From: Tectiglobus sp965224045
GTDB taxonomy: Bacteria; Pseudomonadota; Alphaproteobacteria; Rhizobiales; Hyphomicrobiaceae
NCBI GenBank assembly: GCA_965224045.1
Contig: CBDCYD010000006.1
Location: 186,001-250,000 of the forward strand
Length of the DNA: 64,000 nt
Direction of reading: 5' to 3'
Below are positions 55,067 to 62,938 of this stretch, piece after piece (within the stretch, counting starts at the first letter, position 1; every line of letters begins with the position of its first letter). The notes under the pieces are model-generated. The model ran no database searches. It saw nothing but the letters and a program-made list of their open reading frames with translations, and was not told the DNA's origin. A program made the translations under genes and the position numbers.

Positions 55067-55804
55067 TCAGGCGACGTCGGCCAGCAAATCCTCGGCAAAC
55101 TCCTCAAGGTCCGGAATCACGATACGGCCGGATTTTTGCAAGGTGATCTTGCCGTCACGCTTGAGTTTGCCGATGACACGGCTCACGGTCTCGATCGTCA
55201 GGCCGAGATAGTCCGCTATGTCCTGGCGGCTCATAGGGAGGTCGAATGCGCCTTCATCGTCGGTTCCGACATGGACCGCGATGCTGCGCAAAAAATACGC
55301 AACGCGTTCGGTAGCGGACAGGCGGCCGAGTGCCAACAACTGCTCGCGAGCTTCGTCAAGTTCGTCGATGATGATCTGCATGATCAGGCGTCGCAGGCAC
55401 GGTGTTGCCGTCATCTGACGATCCAGCTGATGGCGGGGAAACAAGATCACCTTCACGGGCGTGATCGCCTCCGCTGTGTAGGGGAAGCGGGGACTACGGC
55501 AATACTCCAAAATCTCGCCGGCGAACGCGAAGCGGGCGACCTGGCGCCGTCCGTCGCCCAATAACTTGGTTCCGCGTACGACGCCAGACTCAACCATATA
55601 GATTGCGTCCGCATCATCGCCGTCCCAGAATATGACGTCGCCCTTGCCAAACTGACGCTGCTTTCCAAAGCTCTTGAGCAGCGGGCAGCAGCCAAGGGTG
55701 CAGGAGCCTTTCCTGCAATCGGGATGGCAACCTTCGTTGCTTGCCGGCCGCAGAACGTAGTCGCGATTCGAAGTCGTCGTTGGCGTCCCCTGAAGCGCAT
55801 ACAT
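55067..55804 (-). CDS. Crp/Fnr-family regulator with Cys-rich N-terminus
   Basis: 245 residues. The N-terminus has cysteines 26, 30, 35, 39 and 40 (CHPDCRKGSC and TLGCC), and another Cys102 in ILEYCRS. These suggest an oxygen-labile Fe-S cluster, although the spacing differs from the classical FNR CX2CX5C. A cyclic-nucleotide-type beta-roll follows. The HTH SRQDIADYLGLTIETVSR has the Glu-x2-Ser-Arg of FNR, which reads TTGAT sites. GGAGAGAAGG precedes the ATG. Its own promoter holds an Fnr-type box. It is the likely controller of the boxes in this region. Confidence 0.9.
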   Translation of the reverse strand: MYALQGTPTTTSNRDYVLRPASNEGCHPDCRKGSCTLGCCPLLKSFGKQRQFGKGDVIFWDGDDADAIYMVESGVVRGTKLLGDGRRQVARFAFAGEILEYCRSPRFPYTAEAITPVKVILFPRHQLDRQMTATPCLRRLIMQIIIDELDEAREQLLALGRLSATERVAYFLRSIAVHVGTDDEGAFDLPMSRQDIADYLGLTIETVSRVIGKLKRDGKITLQKSGRIVIPDLEEFAEDLLADVA

Positions 55805-55823
55805 CGCCTTCTCTCCTCCCGAT

Positions 55824-55837
55824 TTGACACAGGTCAA
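55824..55837. promoter_or_regulatory. Fnr/FixK-like box at the regulator's own gene
   Basis: TTGACACAGGTCAA matches TTGAY-N4-RTCAA with symmetric halves. It ends 20 bases before the ATG of the Fnr-type gene. A class II start would fall inside the gene, so repression or autoregulation by overlap with the promoter is more likely than activation. Confidence 0.7.
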
Positions 55838-55926
55838 TGCGTCCTACGCAAACAGAAAAGACAATTGACGAGTGGTTTCAAATTCGGAGAGTTACTTATA
55901 AGTAGTTCTACGGATGCGACGGAAAG

Positions 55927-56349
55927 TTACACACCGTCCGTGCCGTCGCTCAACGAGACCATGACATCTTCCAACGTCGCCAGCAGCGTCGACTCCTCGA
56001 CAGGCTTCAGCAACTGTCCGGCAAATCCCGGAATCGCTGTGATTGCTGACAGGTCCGGCAGCTCGCGCGCGTGATTGGCCATCAGGATCGTCGGGATCGA
56101 CAAGCCAAGATCGTGAATGGAGCGCAGCAATGCTTGCGCCGTCAGGTCAGCGAGCCCGGTTGCGGCAAGCACGCACGAAGCTGGTTCATCCGGAGTGGCT
56201 TGCAGGAATTCACGCGCAGACTCGTAGGTGCGCACTGAATAGCCGACGCCTCCCAATAGAGCCTCGAAGGAATCCCTGACAGCAGCATCACTATCGATGA
56301 CGGCGATAGACGGCAGCCCCGTTTTGAGATCTGAGTGCGATGCGGGCAT
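55927..56349 (-). CDS. Single-domain REC protein lacking the phospho-acceptor Asp
   Basis: 140 residues with a CheY/FixJ-type receiver fold: the acidic pair in AVIDSDAAVRDS (residues 19-21) and the conserved Lys115 in GQLLKPVEE are present. The phospho-acceptor position is Ala62 in SCVLAATGLAD. The switch Thr/Ser position is also altered (TILMANHAR). It may act as a phosphorylation-independent adaptor or a competitor of FixJ, like FixT-type inhibitors in function only. It lies between the Fnr gene and FixJ on the same strand, 187 bases from fixJ. Confidence 0.8.
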   Translation of the reverse strand: MPASHSDLKTGLPSIAVIDSDAAVRDSFEALLGGVGYSVRTYESAREFLQATPDEPASCVLAATGLADLTAQALLRSIHDLGLSIPTILMANHARELPDLSAITAIPGFAGQLLKPVEESTLLATLEDVMVSLSDGTDGV

Positions 56350-56535
56350 CGATCATGCTTCGCGACGGACAAGGTTCCGTTCCGATGGTTGGCAAAGCGG
56401 AGACAGACCGCAAGTTGGGAAAACTACGTACGTCCCGATTCCGGTCTCGCCACGCCTTCTCAATCGATCAGCTCCGATCGGGTCACAGCGCTCAACCCGG
56501 TCGCCAGGACATGCCCGGGCGGCGACAACATGGCG

Positions 56536-57159
56536 TCAGTTCGCTTCCTCGGGATCAACCCCGGCCGAGATTGCAAGGCGGACCAGTTCCGACAGGCTGG
56601 ATGCTCCGGTTTTTTCCATTACGCGCGCACGGTGCACTTCAACAGTGCGCGGGCTGAGGCCCAGATGCTGCGCAATGACCTTGTTCTGATGGCCAACCAC
56701 CAGTTTCTCAAGGACTTCCGTTTCGCGCGGTGTGAGGCGGGAGATCTTGTCCCGGGCAGCACTGCTCGGGCTCGGCGCCTCCAGGGTTGCACGAAATCCC
56801 TCGACGGCGCGCTCGATGCTTGAGAGCAGAGCGTCCGGGTCAAACGGCTTCTCGATAAAATCACTCGCGCCAACGCGCATCGCCTTCACGGCCATAGGGA
56901 CATCCCCGTGGCCGGTAATGATGACGATCGGGACCGCCACACCGTCTTCTTTCAGTCGCTGCAATACTTGCATGCCATCCCCGTCTGGAAGACGTACGTC
57001 CAATAGCACGCACGCCACATCTACCAGGGAGGCTGCAAGAAAGTCAGTAGCGTTGGCGAAGGTAAGCGTTTCGAAACCGGAGGCGCGCACAAGCACGTCG
57101 AGTGAATCACGCACCGCCTCGTCGTCGTCGACTATTGCTACCGTTGCCGGCCCGGACAT
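56536..57159 (-). CDS. fixJ: Response regulator FixJ
   Basis: 207 residues. The receiver domain has DDDEAVRDSL and phospho-acceptor Asp54 in CVLLDVRLPDGDG, then ITGHGDVPMAVKAM and EKPFD. A LuxR-type HTH follows (LTPRETEVLEKLVVGHQNKVIA, SPRTVEVHRARVM). The start at 57159 (MSGPAT) has TGGGGA upstream. FixJ, activated by FixL at low oxygen, turns on fixK-type regulators; the Fnr gene just downstream is a natural target. The fixL stop lies 36 bases upstream. Confidence 0.94.
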   Translation of the reverse strand: MSGPATVAIVDDDEAVRDSLDVLVRASGFETLTFANATDFLAASLVDVACVLLDVRLPDGDGMQVLQRLKEDGVAVPIVIITGHGDVPMAVKAMRVGASDFIEKPFDPDALLSSIERAVEGFRATLEAPSPSSAARDKISRLTPRETEVLEKLVVGHQNKVIAQHLGLSPRTVEVHRARVMEKTGASSLSELVRLAISAGVDPEEAN

Positions 57160-57194
57160 TCGATCCCCACACATTGTATTTTGCCACGCCGCTG

Positions 57195-58301
57195 CTAGGT
57201 GTGCTCCGCTGGCAAGGTGACGCGGAAACGGGCTCCTCCGCCCTCGCGATCCTCGCCGGTGATGCGTCCGCCATGTGACTCGATGATATTGCGACACACG
57301 GACAGGCCAACCCCCATACCGGTCGGCTTGGTCGTCACAAACGGCTGAAACAGGCGCTCCTTGACGCTATCATCAATGCCGGGTCCCGTGTCTTCAACCT
57401 GAATGACAATCTCGCCGGGCTGCAACCGAGCAATGGCGACACGAATGTGACATTCACCGGTGTAGCCTTCGAGTGCGTCAACGGCGTTGCGAACGAGGTT
57501 TTGGACGACTTGCTGAATCTGAACGCGATCGACCATCACCCGCGGCAGGTCCGGCGCGACATCCATTTCGAATTGGAGGCTGCGATCACGGGTGCCGACA
57601 AGACCCAGCTGGGCTGCCTCATTGACGATTGCCTCGAGGTCCTGCCAGGTTCGCTCGGTCTCACCCCACTCAATGAACTGGCGCAACCTACGGATGATCT
57701 CACCGGCTCGCAGGGCTTGTTCGCTCGCCTTGAGAACCAGGTCCGTCGCAGCTTCGGCCTTGTCGCGATCAAGCAAACGCTTGGCGGCGTTGGAATAGTT
57801 CGTAATCGCGGTCAACGGCTGGTTAAGCTCGTGCGCCAAGGCAGAGGCCAACTCGCCCATCGCGCTGAGGCGTGCGACGTGGATCAACTCGTTTTGTAGT
57901 TGCTGTACACGCCGCTCGGCCTCGACGCGGGCAGAAATATCCTCAATCATGCCGGTGAAGATGATGCGATCGGAAAGGCGCAACTCACTCACCGTGAGAT
58001 GAACCGGAAACTTGGTACCATCGCGCTTCAAGCCTTCGACTTCACGGCCAATGCCGATGATGCGGCGTTCGCCAGTTGCCAGATATTGAGCAATGAAGCC
58101 GTCATGTGCACTTCGGAACGGCTCCGGCATCAGTGCACTAATGTTCCTGCCTACGATCTCATCGGCGCCGTAGCCGAACATCCTTTCAGCGGCCTGATTG
58201 AAATCCTCAATAGTACCCTTCTCGTCGATCGTGATGATCGCGAAGACAGCGGCCTGAATGATGCCTTCTAGGCGCTTTCGAGTCTCGTCGGTTGTCGCCA
58301 T
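57195..58301 (-). CDS. fixL: Oxygen-sensor histidine kinase FixL
   Basis: 368 residues with no membrane segment, as in Bradyrhizobium FixL. The PAS domain at 1-125 has the haem-linking His66 (FRSAHDGFI) and the conserved Arg86 (IIGIGREV) that senses O2, plus FPVHLTV. The kinase core has His157 in ALAHELNQPLT, then NLVRNAVDAL, DTGPGID and GMGVGLSVCRNII. It autophosphorylates when O2 leaves the haem. The start at 58301 (MATTDE) has a weak ribosome site and a palindrome directly upstream. Confidence 0.93.
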   Translation of the reverse strand: MATTDETRKRLEGIIQAAVFAIITIDEKGTIEDFNQAAERMFGYGADEIVGRNISALMPEPFRSAHDGFIAQYLATGERRIIGIGREVEGLKRDGTKFPVHLTVSELRLSDRIIFTGMIEDISARVEAERRVQQLQNELIHVARLSAMGELASALAHELNQPLTAITNYSNAAKRLLDRDKAEAATDLVLKASEQALRAGEIIRRLRQFIEWGETERTWQDLEAIVNEAAQLGLVGTRDRSLQFEMDVAPDLPRVMVDRVQIQQVVQNLVRNAVDALEGYTGECHIRVAIARLQPGEIVIQVEDTGPGIDDSVKERLFQPFVTTKPTGMGVGLSVCRNIIESHGGRITGEDREGGGARFRVTLPAEHT

Positions 58302-58306
58302 GGTTG

Positions 58307-58322
58307 TGCATTGACCAATGCA
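58307..58322. promoter_or_regulatory. Palindrome directly upstream of fixL
   Basis: TGCATTG and CAATGCA form perfect 7-base arms around AC, ending 5 bases before the fixL ATG. It lies where a ribosome site is expected, so it could be an operator or a translational control element. Confidence 0.4.
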
Positions 58323-58428
58323 TTTCTCGCGATCCCGCCGCCTGTGCAAGGCACGGCCGCAAGATTTGTGCTGAAAGAGGTAGCATGGATGAGAGGGCGG
58401 TGTCAGCGCACCGCAATAATGTTGTAGA

Positions 58429-60015
58429 TCAAAGAAGCGACGACACGCGCGAAGCAACCACGTCCTGGTCCGGCGATGCGTCGACAGAAAGCCAGCACGT
58501 GACCTGCGATCGGATCGCCAATTGGCGCAAAATGACCTGCTCATCGGCATCAGACGCATCGCCTGTGCGGGCTGCGACGCGTGCGACAAGCTGGGCTTGC
58601 GGTGCCTCGAGCCACACGCCATCGAACGGCACGGCACAGCGCCGGGCAACCTGCTCGATTGCGCGGCGCTGATGCGGCTCCAGAAAAACGGCATCGACGA
58701 CCACCGACTGTCCGGCCTTGAGAGCTGCTTCCGCGCGCTGGCAAAGGCGCCTGTAAACCTGCTCCGAAGCGGTCGGTGTATAAGCCAGATTGGGTAACCG
58801 CTCCGTCGGGGCTGCTCCGAACATGCGCTTTCGCTCCACGTCACTGCGCAAATGAAGTGCACCAGGAGCGCAGCCGATATCCGGCGCCACCGCAGCCGCG
58901 AGTGTGGATTTGCCCGTCCCCGAGCAGCCGCCGACAGCGATTAGCCGTGGGGGCGGGCTGTCGAGGAGCCGGCTGGCGAGATCAAAATACCCGCGTGCCT
59001 CGGATGTGGCGGTCGCGCGATCCGCTGTCGCGCCAACATTGGCGCGATCGAGTGCGACCATTGCCCGGACGGCTGCGCGGGCAGCCATGAACATCGCCAG
59101 TACGGCCAGGCCATCGAGGGCATCAGTCCTGATCGCACTCGCGGCGTAGCTGCTGAACAACCGGTTGGCGTGCCGGTTCAGGCCGCGTTGCCAAAGATCC
59201 ATCAGCGGGAACGCCAGGTCGTAAAGAACGTCAATGGTGGCAAGTGAATCGTCGAACTCTATGGCATCGAACAGCACGTGCCTGCCATCCAAACGCACAA
59301 TGTTGGAAAGATGCAAATCGCCATGACACAACCGTACGCTGCCGCGCAGTGAGCGCGCGCGCAAGATCTGGGCACCCGCATTGAGCGCGCTGACAATGCG
59401 GCTTGAGAAGCGTCGCACTGCGTCGAGTTCGAGAATGTCAGAGGAATAGAGAAATGCGCCGGTCAGCTGCGAAATCACGTGTGCAAACCGTTCATCACCA
59501 CCCGCGCTGACGTCCTGACGGGCTGCTGCGTGGTAGGCGGCGATGACATCGGCCAACGCGTCCATTTGCAAGATGTCGAGGCGACCGTCGCGCGCCAGGC
59601 TGCTAAACAGCTGCGACTGAGGGAACCGACGCATGTGGACGATCCAGTCAACGGTTTCGCCCTGCCCGTCAATTGCAAGACTGCCGTCAGGCGCGCGCGT
59701 TACCGGTTGCGCCGCAAGGTAGATGTCCGGTGCAAACGGCTGATTGCGCGCAATTTCGTTCTGGCAGGCGATACGACGCTTTTCGACGGTTGAAAAATCC
59801 ATGTAAGGCAGGCGCACCGCGCGCTTCAGCTTGAATGCGTCGTTACCGGCCAGAATGATGTAGGCGCCGTGTGTTTCGATGCGCTCGACGTCCGTTGGCG
59901 CAAGACCGAGGCGTGCCGCGTCACCGACGAACGCGAGGACCTCTGCCTGCCTGCGCCGTTCATCCTGACCAACCGCGCCGATCGCTGCGGTGATGGGCCT
60001 TGGACTTGCGCTCAT
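58429..60015 (-). CDS. APH-like domain fused to P-loop kinase
   Basis: 528 residues. The N-terminal half is aminoglycoside-phosphotransferase-like (about 35-340), with the catalytic CHGDLHLSNIV and the metal site FDAIEFDD. The C-terminal half is an AAA/zeta-toxin-like P-loop kinase with GGCSGTGKST, then RSDVERKR and later GVWLEAP. Such fusions are common in proteobacteria and their substrate is unknown. A perfect Fnr box lies only 35 bases before the chosen start, so the true start may be further downstream, or the box also acts elsewhere. Located next to fixL on the same strand, 127 bases upstream. Confidence 0.85.
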   Translation of the reverse strand: MSASPRPITAAIGAVGQDERRRQAEVLAFVGDAARLGLAPTDVERIETHGAYIILAGNDAFKLKRAVRLPYMDFSTVEKRRIACQNEIARNQPFAPDIYLAAQPVTRAPDGSLAIDGQGETVDWIVHMRRFPQSQLFSSLARDGRLDILQMDALADVIAAYHAAARQDVSAGGDERFAHVISQLTGAFLYSSDILELDAVRRFSSRIVSALNAGAQILRARSLRGSVRLCHGDLHLSNIVRLDGRHVLFDAIEFDDSLATIDVLYDLAFPLMDLWQRGLNRHANRLFSSYAASAIRTDALDGLAVLAMFMAARAAVRAMVALDRANVGATADRATATSEARGYFDLASRLLDSPPPRLIAVGGCSGTGKSTLAAAVAPDIGCAPGALHLRSDVERKRMFGAAPTERLPNLAYTPTASEQVYRRLCQRAEAALKAGQSVVVDAVFLEPHQRRAIEQVARRCAVPFDGVWLEAPQAQLVARVAARTGDASDADEQVILRQLAIRSQVTCWLSVDASPDQDVVASRVSSLL

Positions 60016-60049
60016 GGGCCTACGCTTGCGGATTTTGCGCATCCGCGAA

Positions 60050-60063
60050 TTGATCGGCATCAA
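60050..60063. promoter_or_regulatory. Fnr/FixK box upstream of the APH-kinase gene
   Basis: TTGATCGGCATCAA is a perfect TTGAT-N4-ATCAA match. It is 35 bases upstream of the leftward ATG at 60015. A class II start would lie about at that ATG. Confidence 0.75.
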
Positions 60064-60084
60064 GTGGCAAGGGGGAGTTGACAT

Positions 60085-60117
60085 GCGAGGGCCTGGCGAG
60101 GGCCTGGCGAGGGCCTG
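60085..60117. repeat. Three perfect 11-bp direct repeats
   Basis: GCGAGGGCCTG occurs three times in direct contact between two divergent Fnr boxes. It may be a binding array or a slippage-made spacer. Confidence 0.85.
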
Positions 60118-60129
60118 GTCGCGCGCCAG

Positions 60130-60143
60130 TTGATGTGCATCAA
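60130..60143. promoter_or_regulatory. Fnr/FixK box upstream of the universal stress protein gene
   Basis: TTGATGTGCATCAA is a perfect consensus match. It lies 61 bases before the rightward ATG at 60205 and would place a start near 60178, giving a 27-base leader. Confidence 0.85.
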
Positions 60144-60204
60144 AGCAGGATGCCACCAGGCCACGCCATGATCGTACTTGACTATTGAGACAGAGGCTTG
60201 AAGC

Positions 60205-61047
60205 ATGGCCTACAAGACAATCCTCGCCTACCTTCCGGATCCAACAAAGGCAGAACGGCTGCTAAAGACGGCGTTACCGATGGCGCGCACGCATGACGCC
60301 CATCTCATTGGTTTGCATGTCATCCCGCGCGTGCCCGTGATGTACGCGGTGGCCGGCGCGGAAATTCCGGCGTCGGTCATCCAGCAGCAGGAAAGCATTC
60401 TTCAACGCGAAGCCGACAGCCTGAAAGAGCAATTCGAGACGAAGTGCACGGCGGCGGACGTGCGTTTCGAATGGCGGTGCAACAAGATTGAGCACTCCGA
60501 TATGGTTTCCGAAGTCGTCAGCCAGACGCTGTGCACCGATCTGATCATTGTCGGGCAGGATGAAGATGACCCATTCGGCCTGAGCAGCGATATGCCGTCG
60601 CGTATCGTCGTCGACACGGGCCGGCCAGTGCTGATTGTACCTCGAGTCGGCAACTTCGAAACGATCGGCAAGCACGCCGTTGTTGCCTGGAACGGGTCAC
60701 GGGAATCGGCGCGAGCCGCGCTCGACGCCGTTCCTCTGCTGAAGCGGGCAAGCAGCGTCAAGGTTCTTGCCATCGATCCGAAATGCCGGAGCGGCTATGA
60801 CAGCGTCGCACTCGGCGACGAGATCGCACTATGCCTCGCACGCCACGACGTCAAGGCCGAAGTAACCGTAACCACGAGCGGCAGCATCCCAGTTGGTACC
60901 GAACTGCTCAACCGGCTCGCTGACGAAGGTTGCGATCTTTTGGTGATGGGCTGCTACGGGCATTCGCGCTTGCGCGAAACGCTGTTTGGCGGAGTCACGG
61001 CCGATATCCTCGACCACATGACCGCCCCGGTGCTGATGGCCCACTGA
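60205..61047 (+). CDS. Tandem universal stress protein
   Basis: 280 residues made of two Usp folds. The first (1-145) starts MAYKTILAYLPDP and lacks a clear ATP motif. The second (about 155-280) starts HAVVAWNGSRES and ends MGCYGHSRLRETLFGGVT, the G-2x-G-9x-G(S/T) ATP-binding form. Such tandem forms are common Fnr-regulated genes in alpha- and gammaproteobacteria; the box at 60130 agrees. It probably supports survival at low oxygen. Confidence 0.9.
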   Translation: MAYKTILAYLPDPTKAERLLKTALPMARTHDAHLIGLHVIPRVPVMYAVAGAEIPASVIQQQESILQREADSLKEQFETKCTAADVRFEWRCNKIEHSDMVSEVVSQTLCTDLIIVGQDEDDPFGLSSDMPSRIVVDTGRPVLIVPRVGNFETIGKHAVVAWNGSRESARAALDAVPLLKRASSVKVLAIDPKCRSGYDSVALGDEIALCLARHDVKAEVTVTTSGSIPVGTELLNRLADEGCDLLVMGCYGHSRLRETLFGGVTADILDHMTAPVLMAH

Positions 61048-61132
61048 GCGCCCTTGCACCGGCATTGACCGCAATCCACCTTGCCTTGGCCGGGACACCT
61101 TCAATCCAATCTCTTCAGAAGGCCCATACCTC

Positions 61133-61507
61133 ATGATGCTCAAGCGAATCCGTCTGGAACTTGCACGCGACCATGACTTTCCCAACGGCAGCAACACGCG
61201 CGGCTATGAATTTGCAGCGCCCCTGGATGACGAGGGTCATATAGACAAGGAGCGTTGGCGGGAGAGCAAGGCGCGGTGCCGCGTGCACCGATTCTGGGAA
61301 GGCGAGGACGACGAAGTCGGCCATCTCGTTCTCAAGCGGGGCGGCAACTGGGCCTTCCACTACGACGTTCACGGCAACGAAGACGATGATGAAACGGGAT
61401 ACCGGTTCGCCGCGCACGCCTTTACGCCGGGCGAATATGTATCAATCAAGGAACATGACGACAGCCTGCGGACATTCCGTGTCGTCTGGGTCCGTGACCT
61501 CGACTAA
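61133..61507 (+). CDS. Conserved-looking protein of unknown function
   Basis: 124 residues with no signal peptide or membrane segment. It has a basic start (LKRIRLELARDHDFPNGS) and an acidic, Trp/Tyr/His-rich body (HRFWEGEDDEVGHLVLKRGG; WAFHYDVHG). No family name was recognised. ATG codons at 61133 and 61136 are both possible. It is 85 bases downstream of the stress-protein gene and may be carried on its transcript. Confidence 0.7.
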   Translation: MMLKRIRLELARDHDFPNGSNTRGYEFAAPLDDEGHIDKERWRESKARCRVHRFWEGEDDEVGHLVLKRGGNWAFHYDVHGNEDDDETGYRFAAHAFTPGEYVSIKEHDDSLRTFRVVWVRDLD

Positions 61508-61624
61508 CCTTTTAGCCACGGCAGGAGACACCGCCGGACGGCAGCCAGGGCCAGCGGACGAACAGTACCACCGGCCGCCTGATCGAGCGGCAATGCTAAC
61601 GAGACTGCCAGGCCTGCCGTGCCG

Positions 61625-61756
61625 ATGAAACCACTCTGCGCATTGATCTTCGCCGTCGTTGTCGGCTGGGCCTTGATCGCAACGGCGGCGACGGCCCAAA
61701 TACTGCAGCAGCTTGTCTATGATGCTCGCAAACGTTCGGCAGCACGCATCGTGTAG
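61625..61756 (+). CDS. Possible 43-residue membrane or exported peptide
   Basis: The frame reads MKPLCALIFAVVVGWALIA and TAATAQ, which is signal-peptide-like, then a short basic tail. No ribosome site is obvious, and its end overlaps the 3' end of the convergent SecY-like gene by 40 bases. It may be a chance frame. Confidence 0.25.
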   Translation: MKPLCALIFAVVVGWALIATAATAQILQQLVYDARKRSAARIV

Positions 61757-62847
61757 GCGTGCAGGTGAATGACCAGGATCGTCAGAACGATCGAATTGCC
61801 GGGGCCCAAGAGAAACGGCGTTTTCAGGCCCGTAGGCAACAGATTGGAAACCAGCATCACCGTTATGGCAAGGCATGCGGGCAGACTTGCGCATACGAGA
61901 TGCCGCAAATGCCAACCGGGCTTGCCGCACTGCGTTGCCCACCCGAAGAGCCAGTAGAAAAAGAGAATGGTGGCGACCTTACTCGGCGTCGCGGCAAGCA
62001 ACATCGGCACGTGGAACGTTTGCCAAAGCGGCAGGGCCCACTCGTAGCTCAAGAGTTGCAGCACGAGGTGCACGACTAATACCGTGATCAACAATGGCCA
62101 CGGCCCACCCGGGTTCAGCGGTTTGCTGTCAGCGATACCTGGGTAGTGCCGTCGCGCGCTCTCAACGCCGGCTGCAGCGGCTATCGTCGCCAGCAAGAGT
62201 GCGAACAGAATCGCAATATCGGCCTCCGAGTAGACGCCGTATCCGAACTGCTTGAAGACCTCGCGCATGAATTCTCCCAGCGTGATGGAGCCTTCGACGG
62301 CCAACACCAGCCACAGTCCCTGACCCAGCCCGTACCGGTCGATCAGCCATGCGACGAGGGCGCCCAGCATTGCACCGCCGGTGAGAAGAATGATCATCGG
62401 CAATGCGCCGCCAGGAAATTGATACTGATAGACCTGCACGATCGGTGACTGTGCAAACCATACGGCATGGGTGGCCATGAGGGCTGCGACAGGCACGCTT
62501 GCCAGCATGATCCATCCTGTCGTCGTCGCCGATCTGATGGTCGATATGGCGATGGGCCCATTCCTTAATGCGAACGCCTGCCGCAAGAACTCTCGCAACG
62601 CCATCGTCACCAATAGCGGCCAAATGCCGAGCGCGGCAACCGAGACTTCCGCAAGATCGGGCAATACATGTGCCGGCCAAAAGCTCGGCTGAGGCGGGCG
62701 AAAGAGTGCCTCAAGTGTCGGTCTTGGAATGCCCGGCAGGGGGAAGCTTCGGCCGGCCCTGAAAGCGATAAGCGCCAGAATGCTAATAAGCGCACGGCGG
62801 CGGAATTCGGCAGAGTTGAGCCACCGATGATACAGGTCGGACAGCAT
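61717..62847 (-). CDS. Divergent SecY-family translocase channel homologue
   Basis: 376 residues, all hydrophobic segments, with no ribosomal genes nearby. The start has SecY-type FRRRALISILALIAFRAGRS then FPLPGI, as in SecY TM1. The block LGIWPLLVTMALRE corresponds to TM2's LGIMPYI. TGGAMLGALVAWLIDRYGLG then QG matches the TM4-5 pattern with the E/D-x-x-x-RG-x-GxG loop. A C-terminal TM10-like LGPGNSIVLTILVI is also visible. It is some 60 residues shorter than normal SecY and clearly diverged. A role in a separate translocation step or an unrelated channel is possible; its partner is not in the window. Confidence 0.7.
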   Translation of the reverse strand: MLSDLYHRWLNSAEFRRRALISILALIAFRAGRSFPLPGIPRPTLEALFRPPQPSFWPAHVLPDLAEVSVAALGIWPLLVTMALREFLRQAFALRNGPIAISTIRSATTTGWIMLASVPVAALMATHAVWFAQSPIVQVYQYQFPGGALPMIILLTGGAMLGALVAWLIDRYGLGQGLWLVLAVEGSITLGEFMREVFKQFGYGVYSEADIAILFALLLATIAAAAGVESARRHYPGIADSKPLNPGGPWPLLITVLVVHLVLQLLSYEWALPLWQTFHVPMLLAATPSKVATILFFYWLFGWATQCGKPGWHLRHLVCASLPACLAITVMLVSNLLPTGLKTPFLLGPGNSIVLTILVIHLHAYTMRAAERLRAS

Positions 62848-62938
62848 GGTCGGTTGACCTAATCTTTGGATCTCGCGATTGCAAGCGCTCTGAACGCTCC
62901 ACTGCGTGCGGAACGATCGCTTGACAAACGATACCGTT

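Noticed and set aside
58419..58432. ATCAA half-site near the end of the APH-kinase gene
   Set aside because: The left half does not match the consensus, and it is inside coding sequence.
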